Source: a virus. Taken from it: 37,731 nucleotides of DNA. The position numbers and the translations under genes are program-made. The DNA is taken from the IMG/VR virus record IMGVR_UViG_3300046012_000348, positions 1 to 37,731 of that record, one strand, 5' to 3'. Positions 7,222 to 14,671 of this stretch are shown here, one piece after another; the stretch's first letter is position 1; each line of letters begins with the position of its first letter. Below the pieces are notes generated by a model. The model saw only the letters and a program-made list of their open reading frames with translations, searched no databases and had not been told where the DNA came from.

Positions 7222-8018
7222 TGCCGCTCGTACGGACAGGCGCGACAGAGGCGCGGCTCGCGCTCGCGGGACGCGTCGCCGAGCTGCGGGCGCACGGTCT
7301 GACGCATCGCGAGGTCGCAGGCGAACTGGGCATTTCGCGGTCGTATGCGTCGGAGCTCGCGGTAGACCCGGACGGCAGTGACGGGCGCGCGCGGAAGGAC
7401 GGTTACGGCGGCCGGTGCGTCGACTGCGGTGCCAGGACGTCGGGGGCGGACGGACGAGACAGCGCGCCTCAGCGCTGCAACCGTTGCGCGCTCGCGAACC
7501 AGTCGGCCGAGCAGCACTGGACGCGTGAGGCGGTGCTGGACGCGATCCGTCGCTTCGCCGCCGCACACGGCAGGCCGCCAGGCGCCCAAGAGTGGGTCGC
7601 GTCAGACCCGGTGAACGGCTACCCGCCCCGCACGGCTGTCTACCGGGCAGGCAAGAAATCCGCCGCGCACTTCGACAAGTGGGCCGACGCGATCGAAGCA
7701 GCCGGGTTCCCGAGACCGCTGCAAGGCCGCCACCACCGCGCCGCCCGCAACACCGTCAGCCATCAACAGACCGTCGAAGGAAGGAAGGTTCAGATGCGCC
7801 CCTATATCGTCCTCGAACAGCAGAAGGACGGCACCTGGCTCGCCCACGAAGGCGTCGAGTCGTACTCCGAACAGCTCGCGATCGAGGCGTACATCGCGTC
7901 GCTCGCCGACACGAACGGCCACGCCGCAGGACGGTACGTCGCCATCCCCGTGTCCCGTTGGATCGTCCGCGAACTGCAGCCGGTCACGAGCTTCAAGGCG
8001 GTCCCCGTAACCGCATGA
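7221..8018 (+). CDS. Helix-turn-helix, Zn and homing-endonuclease-repeat protein
   Basis: A 265-aa protein. The N-terminus is a helix-turn-helix (LRAHGLTHREVAGELGISRS, about residues 23-45). A C-V-D-C...C-N-R-C Zn knuckle follows (about 67-90). Next comes a segment resembling the homing-endonuclease-associated repeat: WTREAVLDAIRRFAAAHGRP, then a W-D-pattern ending in FDKWADAIEAAGF (about 97-160). No H-N-H catalytic residues are seen, so it is more likely a DNA-binding protein than a nuclease. The last 74 residues are a separate small domain, homologous in pattern to the C-terminus of the 95-aa protein at 8744-9031, and preceded by its own strong ribosome-binding site. Confidence 0.65.
   Translation: MPLVRTGATEARLALAGRVAELRAHGLTHREVAGELGISRSYASELAVDPDGSDGRARKDGYGGRCVDCGARTSGADGRDSAPQRCNRCALANQSAEQHWTREAVLDAIRRFAAAHGRPPGAQEWVASDPVNGYPPRTAVYRAGKKSAAHFDKWADAIEAAGFPRPLQGRHHRAARNTVSHQQTVEGRKVQMRPYIVLEQQKDGTWLAHEGVESYSEQLAIEAYIASLADTNGHAAGRYVAIPVSRWIVRELQPVTSFKAVPVTA
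7794..8018 (+). CDS. Possible independently translated 74-aa C-terminal domain
   Basis: An in-frame ATG at 7794 is preceded by three GGAAG-type repeats (about 7776-7788), the strongest Shine-Dalgarno sequence in this operon. The downstream residues (PYIVLEQQKDGTWLAHEG ... YVAIPVSRWIV) form the domain also found alone at 8744-9031 (EYVILEKTAGGDWIEAGN ... LVAVPARSWK). The full-length fusion and this shorter product may both be made. Confidence 0.55.
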   Translation: MRPYIVLEQQKDGTWLAHEGVESYSEQLAIEAYIASLADTNGHAAGRYVAIPVSRWIVRELQPVTSFKAVPVTA

Positions 8019-8191
8019 CCGTCTACGTCCCCCGCACGAAACAGCAACGAAAGCAGCTCGCCAACCTGCAGCCGAACGGCCAGAAAACGGTGACGTTGAA
8101 AGGCTGCGGCCACGAGACGGACAGGCCGCCGCAGGTGTCGAACCCGGACCGCTACTGGTGCTGCGGCCAGTTCAGGGAGGCGCGCAAGTGA
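8015..8191 (+). CDS. Small protein with Cys/His cluster
   Basis: A 58-aa protein, ATG overlapping the upstream stop (ATGA). It is Lys/Arg/Gln-rich at the N-terminus, then has G-C-G-H-E and Y-W-C-C-G-Q-F, a possible Zn site. No family is recognised. Confidence 0.5.
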   Translation: MTVYVPRTKQQRKQLANLQPNGQKTVTLKGCGHETDRPPQVSNPDRYWCCGQFREARK

Positions 8192-8397
8192 GCCGCCCCG
8201 GCACGCCTGAGTTCAAACGGGAGCAGCTCTACAAGCAGCAACTCGGCGAGGACGCACTCGAGCGGCAGACGACCGAGCGCGGCGAACGTCATCCGTGCTG
8301 CTGGGAGCTCGTCCAGGACGGCCACCACCCGGCCTGCTCGAAACGCCCCGACGACGAGCCGGCGCGGGTCCACGAGAACCAGGCGTCCATCCTGTGA
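8188..8397 (+). CDS. Small hydrophilic protein
   Basis: A 69-aa protein, GTGA-coupled at both ends. It is charged and helical at the N-terminus (FKREQLYKQQLGEDALERQ), with H-P-C-C-W and P-A-C-S-K later. No function is recognised. Tight coupling to the nuclease downstream suggests co-expression. Confidence 0.5.
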   Translation: MSRPGTPEFKREQLYKQQLGEDALERQTTERGERHPCCWELVQDGHHPACSKRPDDEPARVHENQASIL

Positions 8398-8747
8398 CCG
8401 AACGGCAGCTCCAGGACGCCGTGATCGCCTGCGCCCGCCTGCTCGGCTGGAAGGTTGCGCACTTCCGGCCCGCCCAGACAGCGAAAGGCTGGCGTACCCC
8501 CGTCGAAGCTGACGGCGCGGGTTTCCCCGACCTGATCCTCGCGCACCCGTCGAACGGCATGGCTGTCTACGCGGTTGAGTTGAAAGCCGCTGCAGGCCGC
8601 ATCTTGCCCGCTCAGCAGGGCTGGCTCGACGTGCTCGAGCAAGCAGGCTGCCACACCGCCGTCTGGAGGCCCGACGACTGGCGCAGCGGCCGCATCGAAG
8701 CCCAACTCCGCCTCACAACCGAACCCCCGACAGGAAGGACGACATGA
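8394..8747 (+). CDS. VRR-NUC domain nuclease
   Basis: A 117-aa PD-(D/E)XK nuclease of the VRR-NUC type found in many phages. Seen: TERQLQDAVIACARLLGW (N-terminal helix with Glu3 and Gln7), GAGFPDL with Asp46, VELK with Glu62 and Lys64, and AQQGWLDVLEQAG with Gln74/Gln75. Together these are the full catalytic signature. Stand-alone phage VRR-NUC proteins are thought to be structure-specific or Holliday-junction-type nucleases in replication and recombination. The GTG start overlaps the upstream stop. Confidence 0.85.
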   Translation: MTERQLQDAVIACARLLGWKVAHFRPAQTAKGWRTPVEADGAGFPDLILAHPSNGMAVYAVELKAAAGRILPAQQGWLDVLEQAGCHTAVWRPDDWRSGRIEAQLRLTTEPPTGRTT

Positions 8748-9031
8748 CCGAGCAGCCGACACTTACGGCCGCACCCGACCCCACGCCGACGCCGGCGAAA
8801 GACACCACGAAGGATCCGACGCCGACCGAGTACGTGATCCTCGAGAAGACCGCCGGCGGCGACTGGATCGAAGCCGGAAACGAAACCGCCCCCGGAACAG
8901 ACGCGGCGATCCGCAAACACCTCGGCGACACCGTCCCCGCCAACGGCCTCACCCTCGTCGCCGTCCCCGCACGGTCATGGAAGCCCAAGACGATGAAGGT
9001 CGAGCAGACCACCACCGTCCGGCTCGTCTAG
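8744..9031 (+). CDS. Small protein sharing a domain with the 7221-8018 gene
   Basis: A 95-aa protein; the ATG overlaps the previous stop and has AGGAAGG 5 bases upstream. The first 27 residues are Pro/Thr-rich and probably disordered. The rest (EYVILEKTAGGDWIEAGN ... GLTLVAVPARSWK) aligns by eye with the last 74 residues of the gene at 7221. The role is unknown; a small compact beta-rich phage protein is likely. This is the last gene of the operon before the promoter at 9040. Confidence 0.6.
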   Translation: MTEQPTLTAAPDPTPTPAKDTTKDPTPTEYVILEKTAGGDWIEAGNETAPGTDAAIRKHLGDTVPANGLTLVAVPARSWKPKTMKVEQTTTVRLV

Positions 9032-9039
9032 GTGGCTTG

Positions 9040-9075
9040 AGGGGACTTGAGATACGTCACCGTGGAGAGTAGGGC
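9040..9075 (+). promoter_or_regulatory. Promoter/operator, copy A, upstream of rep
   Basis: AGGGGAC (9040-9046) plus TTGAGA (9047-9052), 17 bases, then TAGGGC (9070-9075). It belongs to the recurring family AGGGGAC-TTG..-ACGTCCCC-N8/9-TANNNT. The right half of the dyad is degenerate (GTCACC). The rep gene starts about 115 bases downstream. Confidence 0.55.
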
Positions 9076-9161
9076 CGTGGGCGTGCACCCACGGCCTCAC
9101 TGCGTCTCAGAGCCCGCCCCTGTGGCAACGGGTGCACGACTTTCGCCGCGGGGGCGGACTC
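9073..9161. repeat. Two inverted repeats upstream of rep
   Basis: A perfect 9-bp dyad, GGCCGTGGG (9073-9081) and CCCACGGCC (9088-9096), has a 6-base loop CGTGCA. A second stem pairs 9110-9120 with 9151-9161 (GAG-c-CCGCCCC with GGGGCGG-a-CTC, one mismatch). The loop of the second contains GGGTGCACG (9130-9138), complementary to CGTGCACCC (9082-9090). The first dyad overlaps the -10, so it may act as an operator rather than in RNA. Confidence 0.5.
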
Positions 9162-9189
9162 AGGGACGCGTGGGACCAGGGCGCCGCTG

Positions 9190-9939
9190 ATGGCCCGCAC
9201 GATCGGCGTCCTGAAGGTCGAGGTGTGGGAGCCCGTAAGCGAGTTCCGCACCCTCGAGCTCGTGCCGCAATGGGCCTACGTCATGCTGCTCTCGCAGCCG
9301 CAGATCTCGAACCTCGGCATCCTCCCCTACACCCCCGAGAAATGGGGACGCCTCGCCGCCGGCCTGACCGTCGAAACCGTCGAGACGGCGCTCAGGACAC
9401 TCGACGAACGCCGGTTCACCGTCACCGACCGAGACACCGGCGAGCTGCTCGTCCGGACGTTCATCAAGCACGACAAAGTCTGGTCGCAGCCGAAGCTCGT
9501 CACGAACGCCCGCCGGCTCATCCGCGAAGTCGAATCCGCCACCATCCGCGACTACCTCGTCGACCGCCACCCGTGGCTCCGCGAAGCATGGCCGCTCACC
9601 CGAATCAAGACCCACGAGGCCTGTGGAAAACCCCGGGAACCGTTAGGGGTAACCGAACCCCTAACCGAAGGGGTAACGCAAGGGGTAAACGAAGGACTAT
9701 CGGAAGGGGTAACCGAACCCCTCGCGATACCCCAATCCCCCCCGCGCGCGCGTGTACGCGCGGCCCCAGCCCCTGCCCCTACCCCTGATGTAACTCCAAG
9801 GGCTGTACTCGACCAGCAGGCCGACTCGCCACCGGCGCCCGCCGCCGAGCCGCCGCACCCGGAAGCCGCCGAACAGCCCGGGGAGCAAGCACGCATACAG
9901 GCCCTCATCGAGGAAGCGTTCCCGAAGGTCATGCCGTGA
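9190..9939 (+). CDS. Phage replication initiator-like protein
   Basis: A 249-aa protein. The N-terminal 140 residues (MARTIGVLKVEVWEP, LELVPQWAYVMLLSQPQ, LPYTPEKWGRLAAGL, FIKHDKVWSQPKLVTNARR) match the winged-helix 'replication initiation protein' type common in actinobacteriophages. It probably binds the origin and recruits host replication proteins. Residues about 152-178 are a repeated tetrapeptide G-V-T-E/P-L-T-E encoded by 12-bp iteron-like DNA. The C-terminal part is Pro/Ala-rich and disordered, ending in a helix. A terminal replication-loading role is inferred from the lambda O arrangement, where the origin lies inside the initiator gene. No Shine-Dalgarno sequence is obvious at this ATG. 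Confidence 0.75.
   Translation: MARTIGVLKVEVWEPVSEFRTLELVPQWAYVMLLSQPQISNLGILPYTPEKWGRLAAGLTVETVETALRTLDERRFTVTDRDTGELLVRTFIKHDKVWSQPKLVTNARRLIREVESATIRDYLVDRHPWLREAWPLTRIKTHEACGKPREPLGVTEPLTEGVTQGVNEGLSEGVTEPLAIPQSPPRARVRAAPAPAPTPDVTPRAVLDQQADSPPAPAAEPPHPEAAEQPGEQARIQALIEEAFPKVMP
9645..9722. repeat. 12-bp tandem iteron array, candidate replication origin
   Basis: Six successive 12-bp units start at 9645, 9657, 9669, 9681, 9693 and 9705, with variants of AGGGGTAACCGA (unit 2 is ACCCCTAACCGA, unit 5 is the most diverged). An identical 18-bp palindrome-like block AGGGGTAACCGAACCCCT occurs at 9645-9662 and 9705-9722. A CGCGCG-TGTA-CGCGCG hairpin (9747-9762) and CCCCTN repeats (about 9763-9786) follow. 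Direct iterons inside a rep gene are typical of initiator-binding origins. Confidence 0.65.
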
Positions 9940-10226
9940 CCGAACGCCACGACATCTGGGCGATCGCCGACGCCATCCAGATGGACCTCCGCGCCGCCCA
10001 GGCGAAGATGGTCGAGCTCCGCGCCCACCTCGCGCAACTCGACCTGCCCGACACGACCGGCGTCACCTGCTCGAGCTGCGGCGTGAAGCTGCGCGGCCCG
10101 AACACGCTCGCCGAGCATGTGCACGTCTCGCACGACGGGCCGCTGCCGGCGCACTGGGTTCAGGCGGACGCGCTGGTGGACGAGGTGGCCGTGGTGGACA
10201 TCGACGAAAGCCAGGAGACGCTATGA
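9936..10226 (+). CDS. Small protein with C2H2-like zinc finger
   Basis: A 96-aa protein, GTG overlapping the rep stop. An N-terminal amphipathic helix (AIQMDLRAAQAKMVELRAHL) could be a coiled coil. It is followed by C-S-S-C-G-V-K-L and, 15 residues on, H-V-H-V-S-H, forming a single C2H2/C2HC zinc finger. DNA or RNA binding is likely. Its place next to the initiator suggests a replication accessory role, but this is inferred. Confidence 0.6.
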   Translation: MTERHDIWAIADAIQMDLRAAQAKMVELRAHLAQLDLPDTTGVTCSSCGVKLRGPNTLAEHVHVSHDGPLPAHWVQADALVDEVAVVDIDESQETL

Positions 10227-10336
10227 CGCGCCGTGCGTGGCAGGAAGGCGACAACGGAGCAATCCGCTGTGAGCGTTGCGGCGGCTACGCGGGCGAGCCT
10301 GGCACGGCGATCCACCTGACCGTGGTGACTTCGTGA
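10223..10336 (+). CDS. 37-aa zinc-knuckle peptide
   Basis: A very short gene with ATG overlapping the previous stop (ATGA). It contains C-E-R-C-G-G-Y-A-G-E-P-G, a rubredoxin-like knuckle with a single CxxC, so it may dimerise around Zn. It is coupled in the same manner as its neighbours, the main reason to accept it. Confidence 0.45.
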   Translation: MTRRAWQEGDNGAIRCERCGGYAGEPGTAIHLTVVTS

Positions 10337-10360
10337 CGATCACGATCAGTGTCAGGCGTC

Positions 10361-10389
10361 TAGCTATCCGCCGCTGCCGGTTGTACGCT
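10361..10389 (+). promoter_or_regulatory. Possible promoter for a leaderless gene
   Basis: TAGCTA (10361-10366), 17 bases, TACGCT (10384-10389), then 11 bases to GTG at 10401, which has no ribosome-binding site. The -10 to start distance equals that at 19786-19803. The -35 is weak and the dyad operator is absent. Confidence 0.4.
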
Positions 10390-10400
10390 ACGGGACGCCA

Positions 10401-10548
10401 GTGACCCCGCCCACGTCCCCCATCACGAAAGCCAGTCTGCGAATGCGGCCGGCTGCAGATGAGCGCGGCCGACGGTGTGACGTTCCGGAATCTTCGCTGC
10501 GCGTTCTGCCCGCCCGACCATCCGAAGCCGACGCTGAAACTCGCGTGA
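10401..10548 (+). pseudogene. Frameshifted zinc-ribbon gene
   Basis: In the frame read from 10405 to the TGA at 10546-10548 lies a neat zinc ribbon: KPVCECGRLQMSAADG followed by NLRCAFCPPDHP, two CxxC knuckles. That frame has no start codon before the first knuckle. The leaderless GTG at 10401 would reach it only if one C in the C-run at 10405-10408 were missing. Its stop overlaps the GTG at 10545 as GTGA, exactly like intact junctions in the window. So a one-base insertion, or a sequencing error in a C-run, is likely. In the GTG frame, translation instead runs into the GH16 gene as a 48-residue extension of poor composition. Confidence 0.5.
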
Positions 10549-12419
10549 CCAACTCCGACATTCAGACGCTGATCGACCAGGCCGTCGCCCAGATCGAAGC
10601 CACGACGATCACCTACGGCGACTGGAAGCAACGGGTCGTGTCGGGGTTCTACGCCGGCAAACACATCGACCCGACATCCGGGACCGCGTGGGGGCGCGGC
10701 ATCGGCTACCTCGAGCGCGCACGCGCAGCGCTCGACCCGACACCCGCACCGACGCCCACGCCTGCCCCGGTGGCGTCCGGCATCCCCGTCCCGACCAGCT
10801 CGCCTGCCGGCTGGAAGCTTTCGTTCTCGGACGGCTTCGACACCGACTGCCCCGTCGGCCACTTCCCATACTTCGAATGCCCCTACGAATCCCCGGCCGC
10901 GGTTGCGGCGAAGTGGACGTCGTACCCGCCCAGCTACCCGGTCACGAGGGTGAAGACCGACCCGACCGTGAACGGCTTCTACCACACGGAGAAGGCGATC
11001 TCGATCCACGACTCGCTGCTCGACCTGCACCTCCACAACGAAGCCGGCGTCTACTGTTGCGCCGCCCCGATCCCGAAACTCCACCCCGACCAGACCGCCA
11101 AGTGGGCGATGGCCGCCTCCACCTACGGCCGCTACTCCGTCTGCGTCCGGCAGTCGAACCCGTCGGGCACCTACAAGGTCGCGTGGCTGCTCTGGCCCAC
11201 CGCCGGCAGCTCGTCGCTGAACGGCGAGATCGACTGCCCGGAATGCAACCTCGACGAGACCGGCAACGCCCGCTGCTTCCACCACTACGCGAACCAGCCG
11301 GAAGGCCAGCACCCACAGGCAGCGTTCGACCTCGGCGTGATGTTGAAGGACTGGCAGGTGTTCACGTTCGAGTGGTCGCCCGGTCGGTTCCAGGTGTTCT
11401 CCGGCAAGACTCTCGTCGGGACGGTCACGGAGAACGTGCCGGCGAACCCGATGTACTGGGTGCTGCAGTCCGAGCTCGTGCTGGGCGGGCTGCCGTTGGA
11501 TCCGGCCGACGACGTGCATGTGCTGTGCGACTGGGTCGCGTTCTGGGAGCCCGACACCGCACCCGCCCCTGCTCCTACACCGTCGCCGACGCCTGCTCCG
11601 TCGCGTGGCGCCGACCTGCCCGTTGGCCCGTTCACTGAATCGAAGACCGCCAAGTGGTACAGGACGACCGCGGGCGGCACCGTGACGAAGCAGCGCGTCA
11701 CAGGCGCACCCGACTACGGCGTCGCGACGATGGGCTTCTTCAAGTCTCCGACAGTGCCACCTGACCCATCGACTGGCGTGATGACCATCACCGACTGCGT
11801 CGGCGAGAAGATCGGCCACGAACCTCCGACAATGGACGGCACAGGCGAGGCAGGAATCTGGCTCGGCCAGCGTGTCGCTGTGGACAGAGCGTTCGGCGAG
11901 GGCTCATGGATGGGTGCCGCAACCGAGGCGCAGTGCTGCGACTCCACCATCAAGAACCTCACCTGCGCAGTCCAGAACGCCGACGGCTCACTCAGCAGGC
12001 TGCCACGCATCGGTCTCTACATCGAGCACTGCACCCGGCGTGTCGTGATCGACGGCCTCACGATCCGTTCGCAGGGCAACGGCGTGAACGTCGAGTGGTG
12101 GTACGACGCTCTCGCGCGCGGCCTGCCGGACTATTCGCCGTGGATCGCGAAGGAGCTACCAGGCGCACCCGCTGGCAAGTCCGGGTCATTCTCGGTCGAG
12201 ATCCGCAACTTCGACATCGACTCCGGCGCATGGGGGATCTTCCTCGACGCCGGCACCTGCGGCTTCCACATCCACGACGGCATCCTGCGCGGCGTCAACG
12301 GCATCTCGCATCCCGCGAACCTCGCTGTCCCGTCGATGCCGAACGTGATCGACTGGGCCACCATCGACTTTGCTGGTTCAGGGACGAAAGACCACGTCCA
12401 CTCGAACCAGATCGGCTGA
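10545..12419 (+). CDS. GH16-like glycoside hydrolase fused to beta-helix
   Basis: A 624-aa protein from the GTG at 10545. After a short helical N-terminus and a Pro/Thr linker (DPTPAPTPTPAP) comes a GH16-type jelly-roll (about residues 89-336) with the catalytic signature G-E-I-D-x-x-E: Glu228, Asp230, Glu233. GH16 enzymes cut beta-1,3/1,4 glucans and galactans. A second Pro-rich linker (about 340-353) leads to a C-terminal region that reads as a right-handed beta-helix (STIKNLTCAV, VVIDGLTIRSQ, VEIRNFDIDS, FHIHDGILRG). This looks like a polysaccharide depolymerase or tailspike, yet it lies between replication and packaging genes and not in a tail operon. A GTG at 10401 in the same frame would add 48 residues that instead overlap a probable zinc-ribbon gene. 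Confidence 0.75.
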   Translation: MTNSDIQTLIDQAVAQIEATTITYGDWKQRVVSGFYAGKHIDPTSGTAWGRGIGYLERARAALDPTPAPTPTPAPVASGIPVPTSSPAGWKLSFSDGFDTDCPVGHFPYFECPYESPAAVAAKWTSYPPSYPVTRVKTDPTVNGFYHTEKAISIHDSLLDLHLHNEAGVYCCAAPIPKLHPDQTAKWAMAASTYGRYSVCVRQSNPSGTYKVAWLLWPTAGSSSLNGEIDCPECNLDETGNARCFHHYANQPEGQHPQAAFDLGVMLKDWQVFTFEWSPGRFQVFSGKTLVGTVTENVPANPMYWVLQSELVLGGLPLDPADDVHVLCDWVAFWEPDTAPAPAPTPSPTPAPSRGADLPVGPFTESKTAKWYRTTAGGTVTKQRVTGAPDYGVATMGFFKSPTVPPDPSTGVMTITDCVGEKIGHEPPTMDGTGEAGIWLGQRVAVDRAFGEGSWMGAATEAQCCDSTIKNLTCAVQNADGSLSRLPRIGLYIEHCTRRVVIDGLTIRSQGNGVNVEWWYDALARGLPDYSPWIAKELPGAPAGKSGSFSVEIRNFDIDSGAWGIFLDAGTCGFHIHDGILRGVNGISHPANLAVPSMPNVIDWATIDFAGSGTKDHVHSNQIG

Positions 12420-12421
12420 CG

Positions 12422-12586
12422 GTGCTCGCGATCTGGATCATCCTCGGCTTCCTGGGAGCTTCCGCGCTCGTCACGTTCGGCTGGTGTCTGCGCGCCGGTG
12501 TGGAACGCAACAATCGCGGCCAGTTGGATCTATCGCGCGCGGCCGCGCGTGGCGAGCTCGACCGGCAACACACAGAGCGCCGATAA
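12422..12586 (+). CDS. Small single-pass membrane protein
   Basis: A 54-aa protein with one transmembrane segment (AIWIILGFLGASALVTFGWC) followed by a basic, polar tail. The GTG start is 3 bases after the GH16 stop. It could be a holin-like or accessory membrane protein acting with the preceding hydrolase; one TM segment alone does not decide this. Confidence 0.55.
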   Translation: MLAIWIILGFLGASALVTFGWCLRAGVERNNRGQLDLSRAAARGELDRQHTERR

Positions 12587-12589
12587 CTC

Positions 12590-13042
12590 GTGGACGCGCT
12601 GCCGGCGCTCACCGACGAGCAACGCAACGCTGTCGTCGAAGCGATCCGCGCCGACACGAAACTCGGCAACGTCATCGCGCTACGCCAGGCAGGGGTCGAA
12701 GGGACGAAAGGCCAGTTGCGTGCGCTGATCGACGACGAGTTGGCGGAGCAGATCCGGGAGGCGCGCGGCTGGTCGCTCGTGCAGGTCGAACAGTCCGCGT
12801 GGTCGGTCGCGACCGACCCGGAGCATCCGTCGTGGGACCGTGCGAACGCACGCATCCTGAAGGCCTACCATCCAGCGTTCCGCGACATCTCACGGCACGA
12901 ACTGACGGGCAAGGACGGCGGCGCGATCCAACTGATCGCCGGCCGCTTCGACCCCGACCTTTGGACACTCGAAGAGCTCGAGCAGGCAAAGACGCTGCTC
13001 GAGAAAGCGACGCCGAAAGAGATCACCGATGGCAACGGTTGA
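12590..13042 (+). CDS. Terminase small subunit-like protein
   Basis: A 150-aa protein from a GTG at 12590. The N-terminal half looks like a helix-turn-helix of the small-terminase kind (LTDEQRNAVVEAIRADTKLGNVIALRQAGVEGTKGQLRALIDDEL). It continues with an acidic helical middle (AEQIREARGW, HPSWDRANARILKAYHP). It immediately precedes and overlaps (14 bases) the large subunit, its normal place. It should recognise the packaging site and load DNA. Confidence 0.7.
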   Translation: MDALPALTDEQRNAVVEAIRADTKLGNVIALRQAGVEGTKGQLRALIDDELAEQIREARGWSLVQVEQSAWSVATDPEHPSWDRANARILKAYHPAFRDISRHELTGKDGGAIQLIAGRFDPDLWTLEELEQAKTLLEKATPKEITDGNG

Positions 13043-14663
13043 GCTCAGCCTGGAGGAGATCGACGCGGCGATCGAAAGACGCCGAAACGGCGAACGCCTC
13101 GCCGAAGAAGCGACGCGGCTGGCCGGTGACCTGCGCCAGTTCGTGAAGGCGTCGTGGCACACGATCGTCCCGAACGTCCCGTATGTGCACGGCTGGCACA
13201 TCGACTCCATCTGCGACCATTTGGAGGCCGTCAGTGCGGGCGAGATCCGCCGGTTGCAGGTGTGGATTCCGCCCGGCACGTCGAAGTCGACGACCGTGTC
13301 GATCGCCTGGCCCGTCTGGGAGTGGCTCGCCCGGCCCGAGCTGCGCTACCTGACCGCCTCCTACGACCTGCGGCTCGCGACAAGGTTCGCGGTGAAGTCG
13401 CGGGACCTGATCCGTTCCGCCTGGTTCCGTGCCCGCTGGCCGCACGTTGTGTTGAAGCCGGACGAGGATCTGAAGCAGTCGTATGCCAACACGGAAGGCG
13501 GCCGCCGGTTCGCGACATCGCCGTCGGGTGGCGCGACCGGCGAACACGCGGACCGCATCCTGATCGACGACCCGCTGGACGCAAACGACGTCGTCTCCGA
13601 AGCCGCGCTCGACCAGGTGCGCGAGTGGCACGACGGCACCATCTCAACCCGTTTCGCCGACGCACGTACGGGTGCGGAGGTGATCATCCAGCAGCGGCTC
13701 GCGGAACGTGACCTGCCGGGCCATGTGATCGCCGGCGCGGACGACTGGACGGTGCTGTGCCTGCCCGAACGGTACGAGCGGACGCACCCGTTCGTCTACC
13801 CGGACCGTGTCGAGCTTCCATCCGGCCGGGTTCTGCAGGGCGACATCCGCGACCAGGACGGCGAGCTTCTGTGCCCGGAAAGGATCGGCGAAGCAGAGAA
13901 CCTCACCCGCGCCTCGACGCTCGGCGCGTTCCGTGCCGCCGGCCAACTGCAACAGCGGCCCGCCGCCCGCGAAGGCGCGATCCTGAAACGGTCCGGCTGG
14001 CGCTTCTACCCGTCCGGATGGCGCGAAGACGACCAACGCCACCACCTGCCCAAGTTCGCCGGGATCGTGCAGTCGTGGGACACCACCTTCAAAGACAAAA
14101 CCTCCAGCGACTACGTCGTCGGGACCGTGTGGGGCCAGACGGGCGCGGACCTGTATCTGCTCCGCAAAGTCCGCGACCGGATGTCGCTGTCGCTGACGAA
14201 AGCCGCGATGCGTGAGATCACCGGGTGGGCCGACGAGCGGTGGCCGCAGATCCCGCACCGCATCCTGATCGAGAAGTCCGCGAACGGTGTCGAGATCATC
14301 GAAGAGCTGAAACGCGAGCTGCGCGGCATCACCGCCGTCGTCGCGTCAACGTCGAAGGTCGCGCGCGCCGAAGCAGCCGAACCAGCGCTCGAGGCCGGGA
14401 ACATCTATCTGCCCGGCCAGGCCGAACCGGGCTCGCCGTCCGGCTACAACGAAGCCGTCACGCCGGCGGACAGCCAGGAGCTGATCGAGGAGTGCGCCAC
14501 CTTCCCGCTCGGCGACCACGACGACCAGGTCGACTCGTTCACCCAGGCGGTCAACTGGACACGGGGCAACCAGATCCGGCCCGCACGGACAGCGAAACCG
14601 CAAGGCCGCATCCCAACCGGGGCACCGACACGGAACCTGACCGTCATCGCCGGCCACCGCTGA
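13029..14663 (+). CDS. Terminase large subunit (packaging ATPase/nuclease)
   Basis: A 544-aa DNA-packaging motor. The ATPase domain has a Walker A-type loop IPPGTSKST (residues 80-88), where Ser85-Lys86-Ser87 bind phosphate, and a Walker B RILIDD (176-181). The C-terminal RNase H-like nuclease has Asp351 in QSWDTTFKDK, Glu415 in ILIEKSANG and an acidic cluster Asp498/499/502 in GDHDDQVDSF. The order and length are normal for siphophage TerL, so the protein looks intact. The ATG at 13029 is inside the small-subunit gene. The next gene starts after a promoter, so the packaging operon probably ends here. Confidence 0.93.
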   Translation: MATVELSLEEIDAAIERRRNGERLAEEATRLAGDLRQFVKASWHTIVPNVPYVHGWHIDSICDHLEAVSAGEIRRLQVWIPPGTSKSTTVSIAWPVWEWLARPELRYLTASYDLRLATRFAVKSRDLIRSAWFRARWPHVVLKPDEDLKQSYANTEGGRRFATSPSGGATGEHADRILIDDPLDANDVVSEAALDQVREWHDGTISTRFADARTGAEVIIQQRLAERDLPGHVIAGADDWTVLCLPERYERTHPFVYPDRVELPSGRVLQGDIRDQDGELLCPERIGEAENLTRASTLGAFRAAGQLQQRPAAREGAILKRSGWRFYPSGWREDDQRHHLPKFAGIVQSWDTTFKDKTSSDYVVGTVWGQTGADLYLLRKVRDRMSLSLTKAAMREITGWADERWPQIPHRILIEKSANGVEIIEELKRELRGITAVVASTSKVARAEAAEPALEAGNIYLPGQAEPGSPSGYNEAVTPADSQELIEECATFPLGDHDDQVDSFTQAVNWTRGNQIRPARTAKPQGRIPTGAPTRNLTVIAGHR

Positions 14664-14671
14664 CGGCTCGG

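Noticed and set aside
9747-9762. CGCGCG-TGTA-CGCGCG hairpin as a terminator
   Set aside because: No T-run follows and it lies inside the rep coding region.
10221-11819. 532-aa ORF on the - strand
   Set aside because: It is antisense to the GH16/beta-helix gene, Arg/Gly/Val-rich with no recognisable domain; a typical GC-rich shadow frame.
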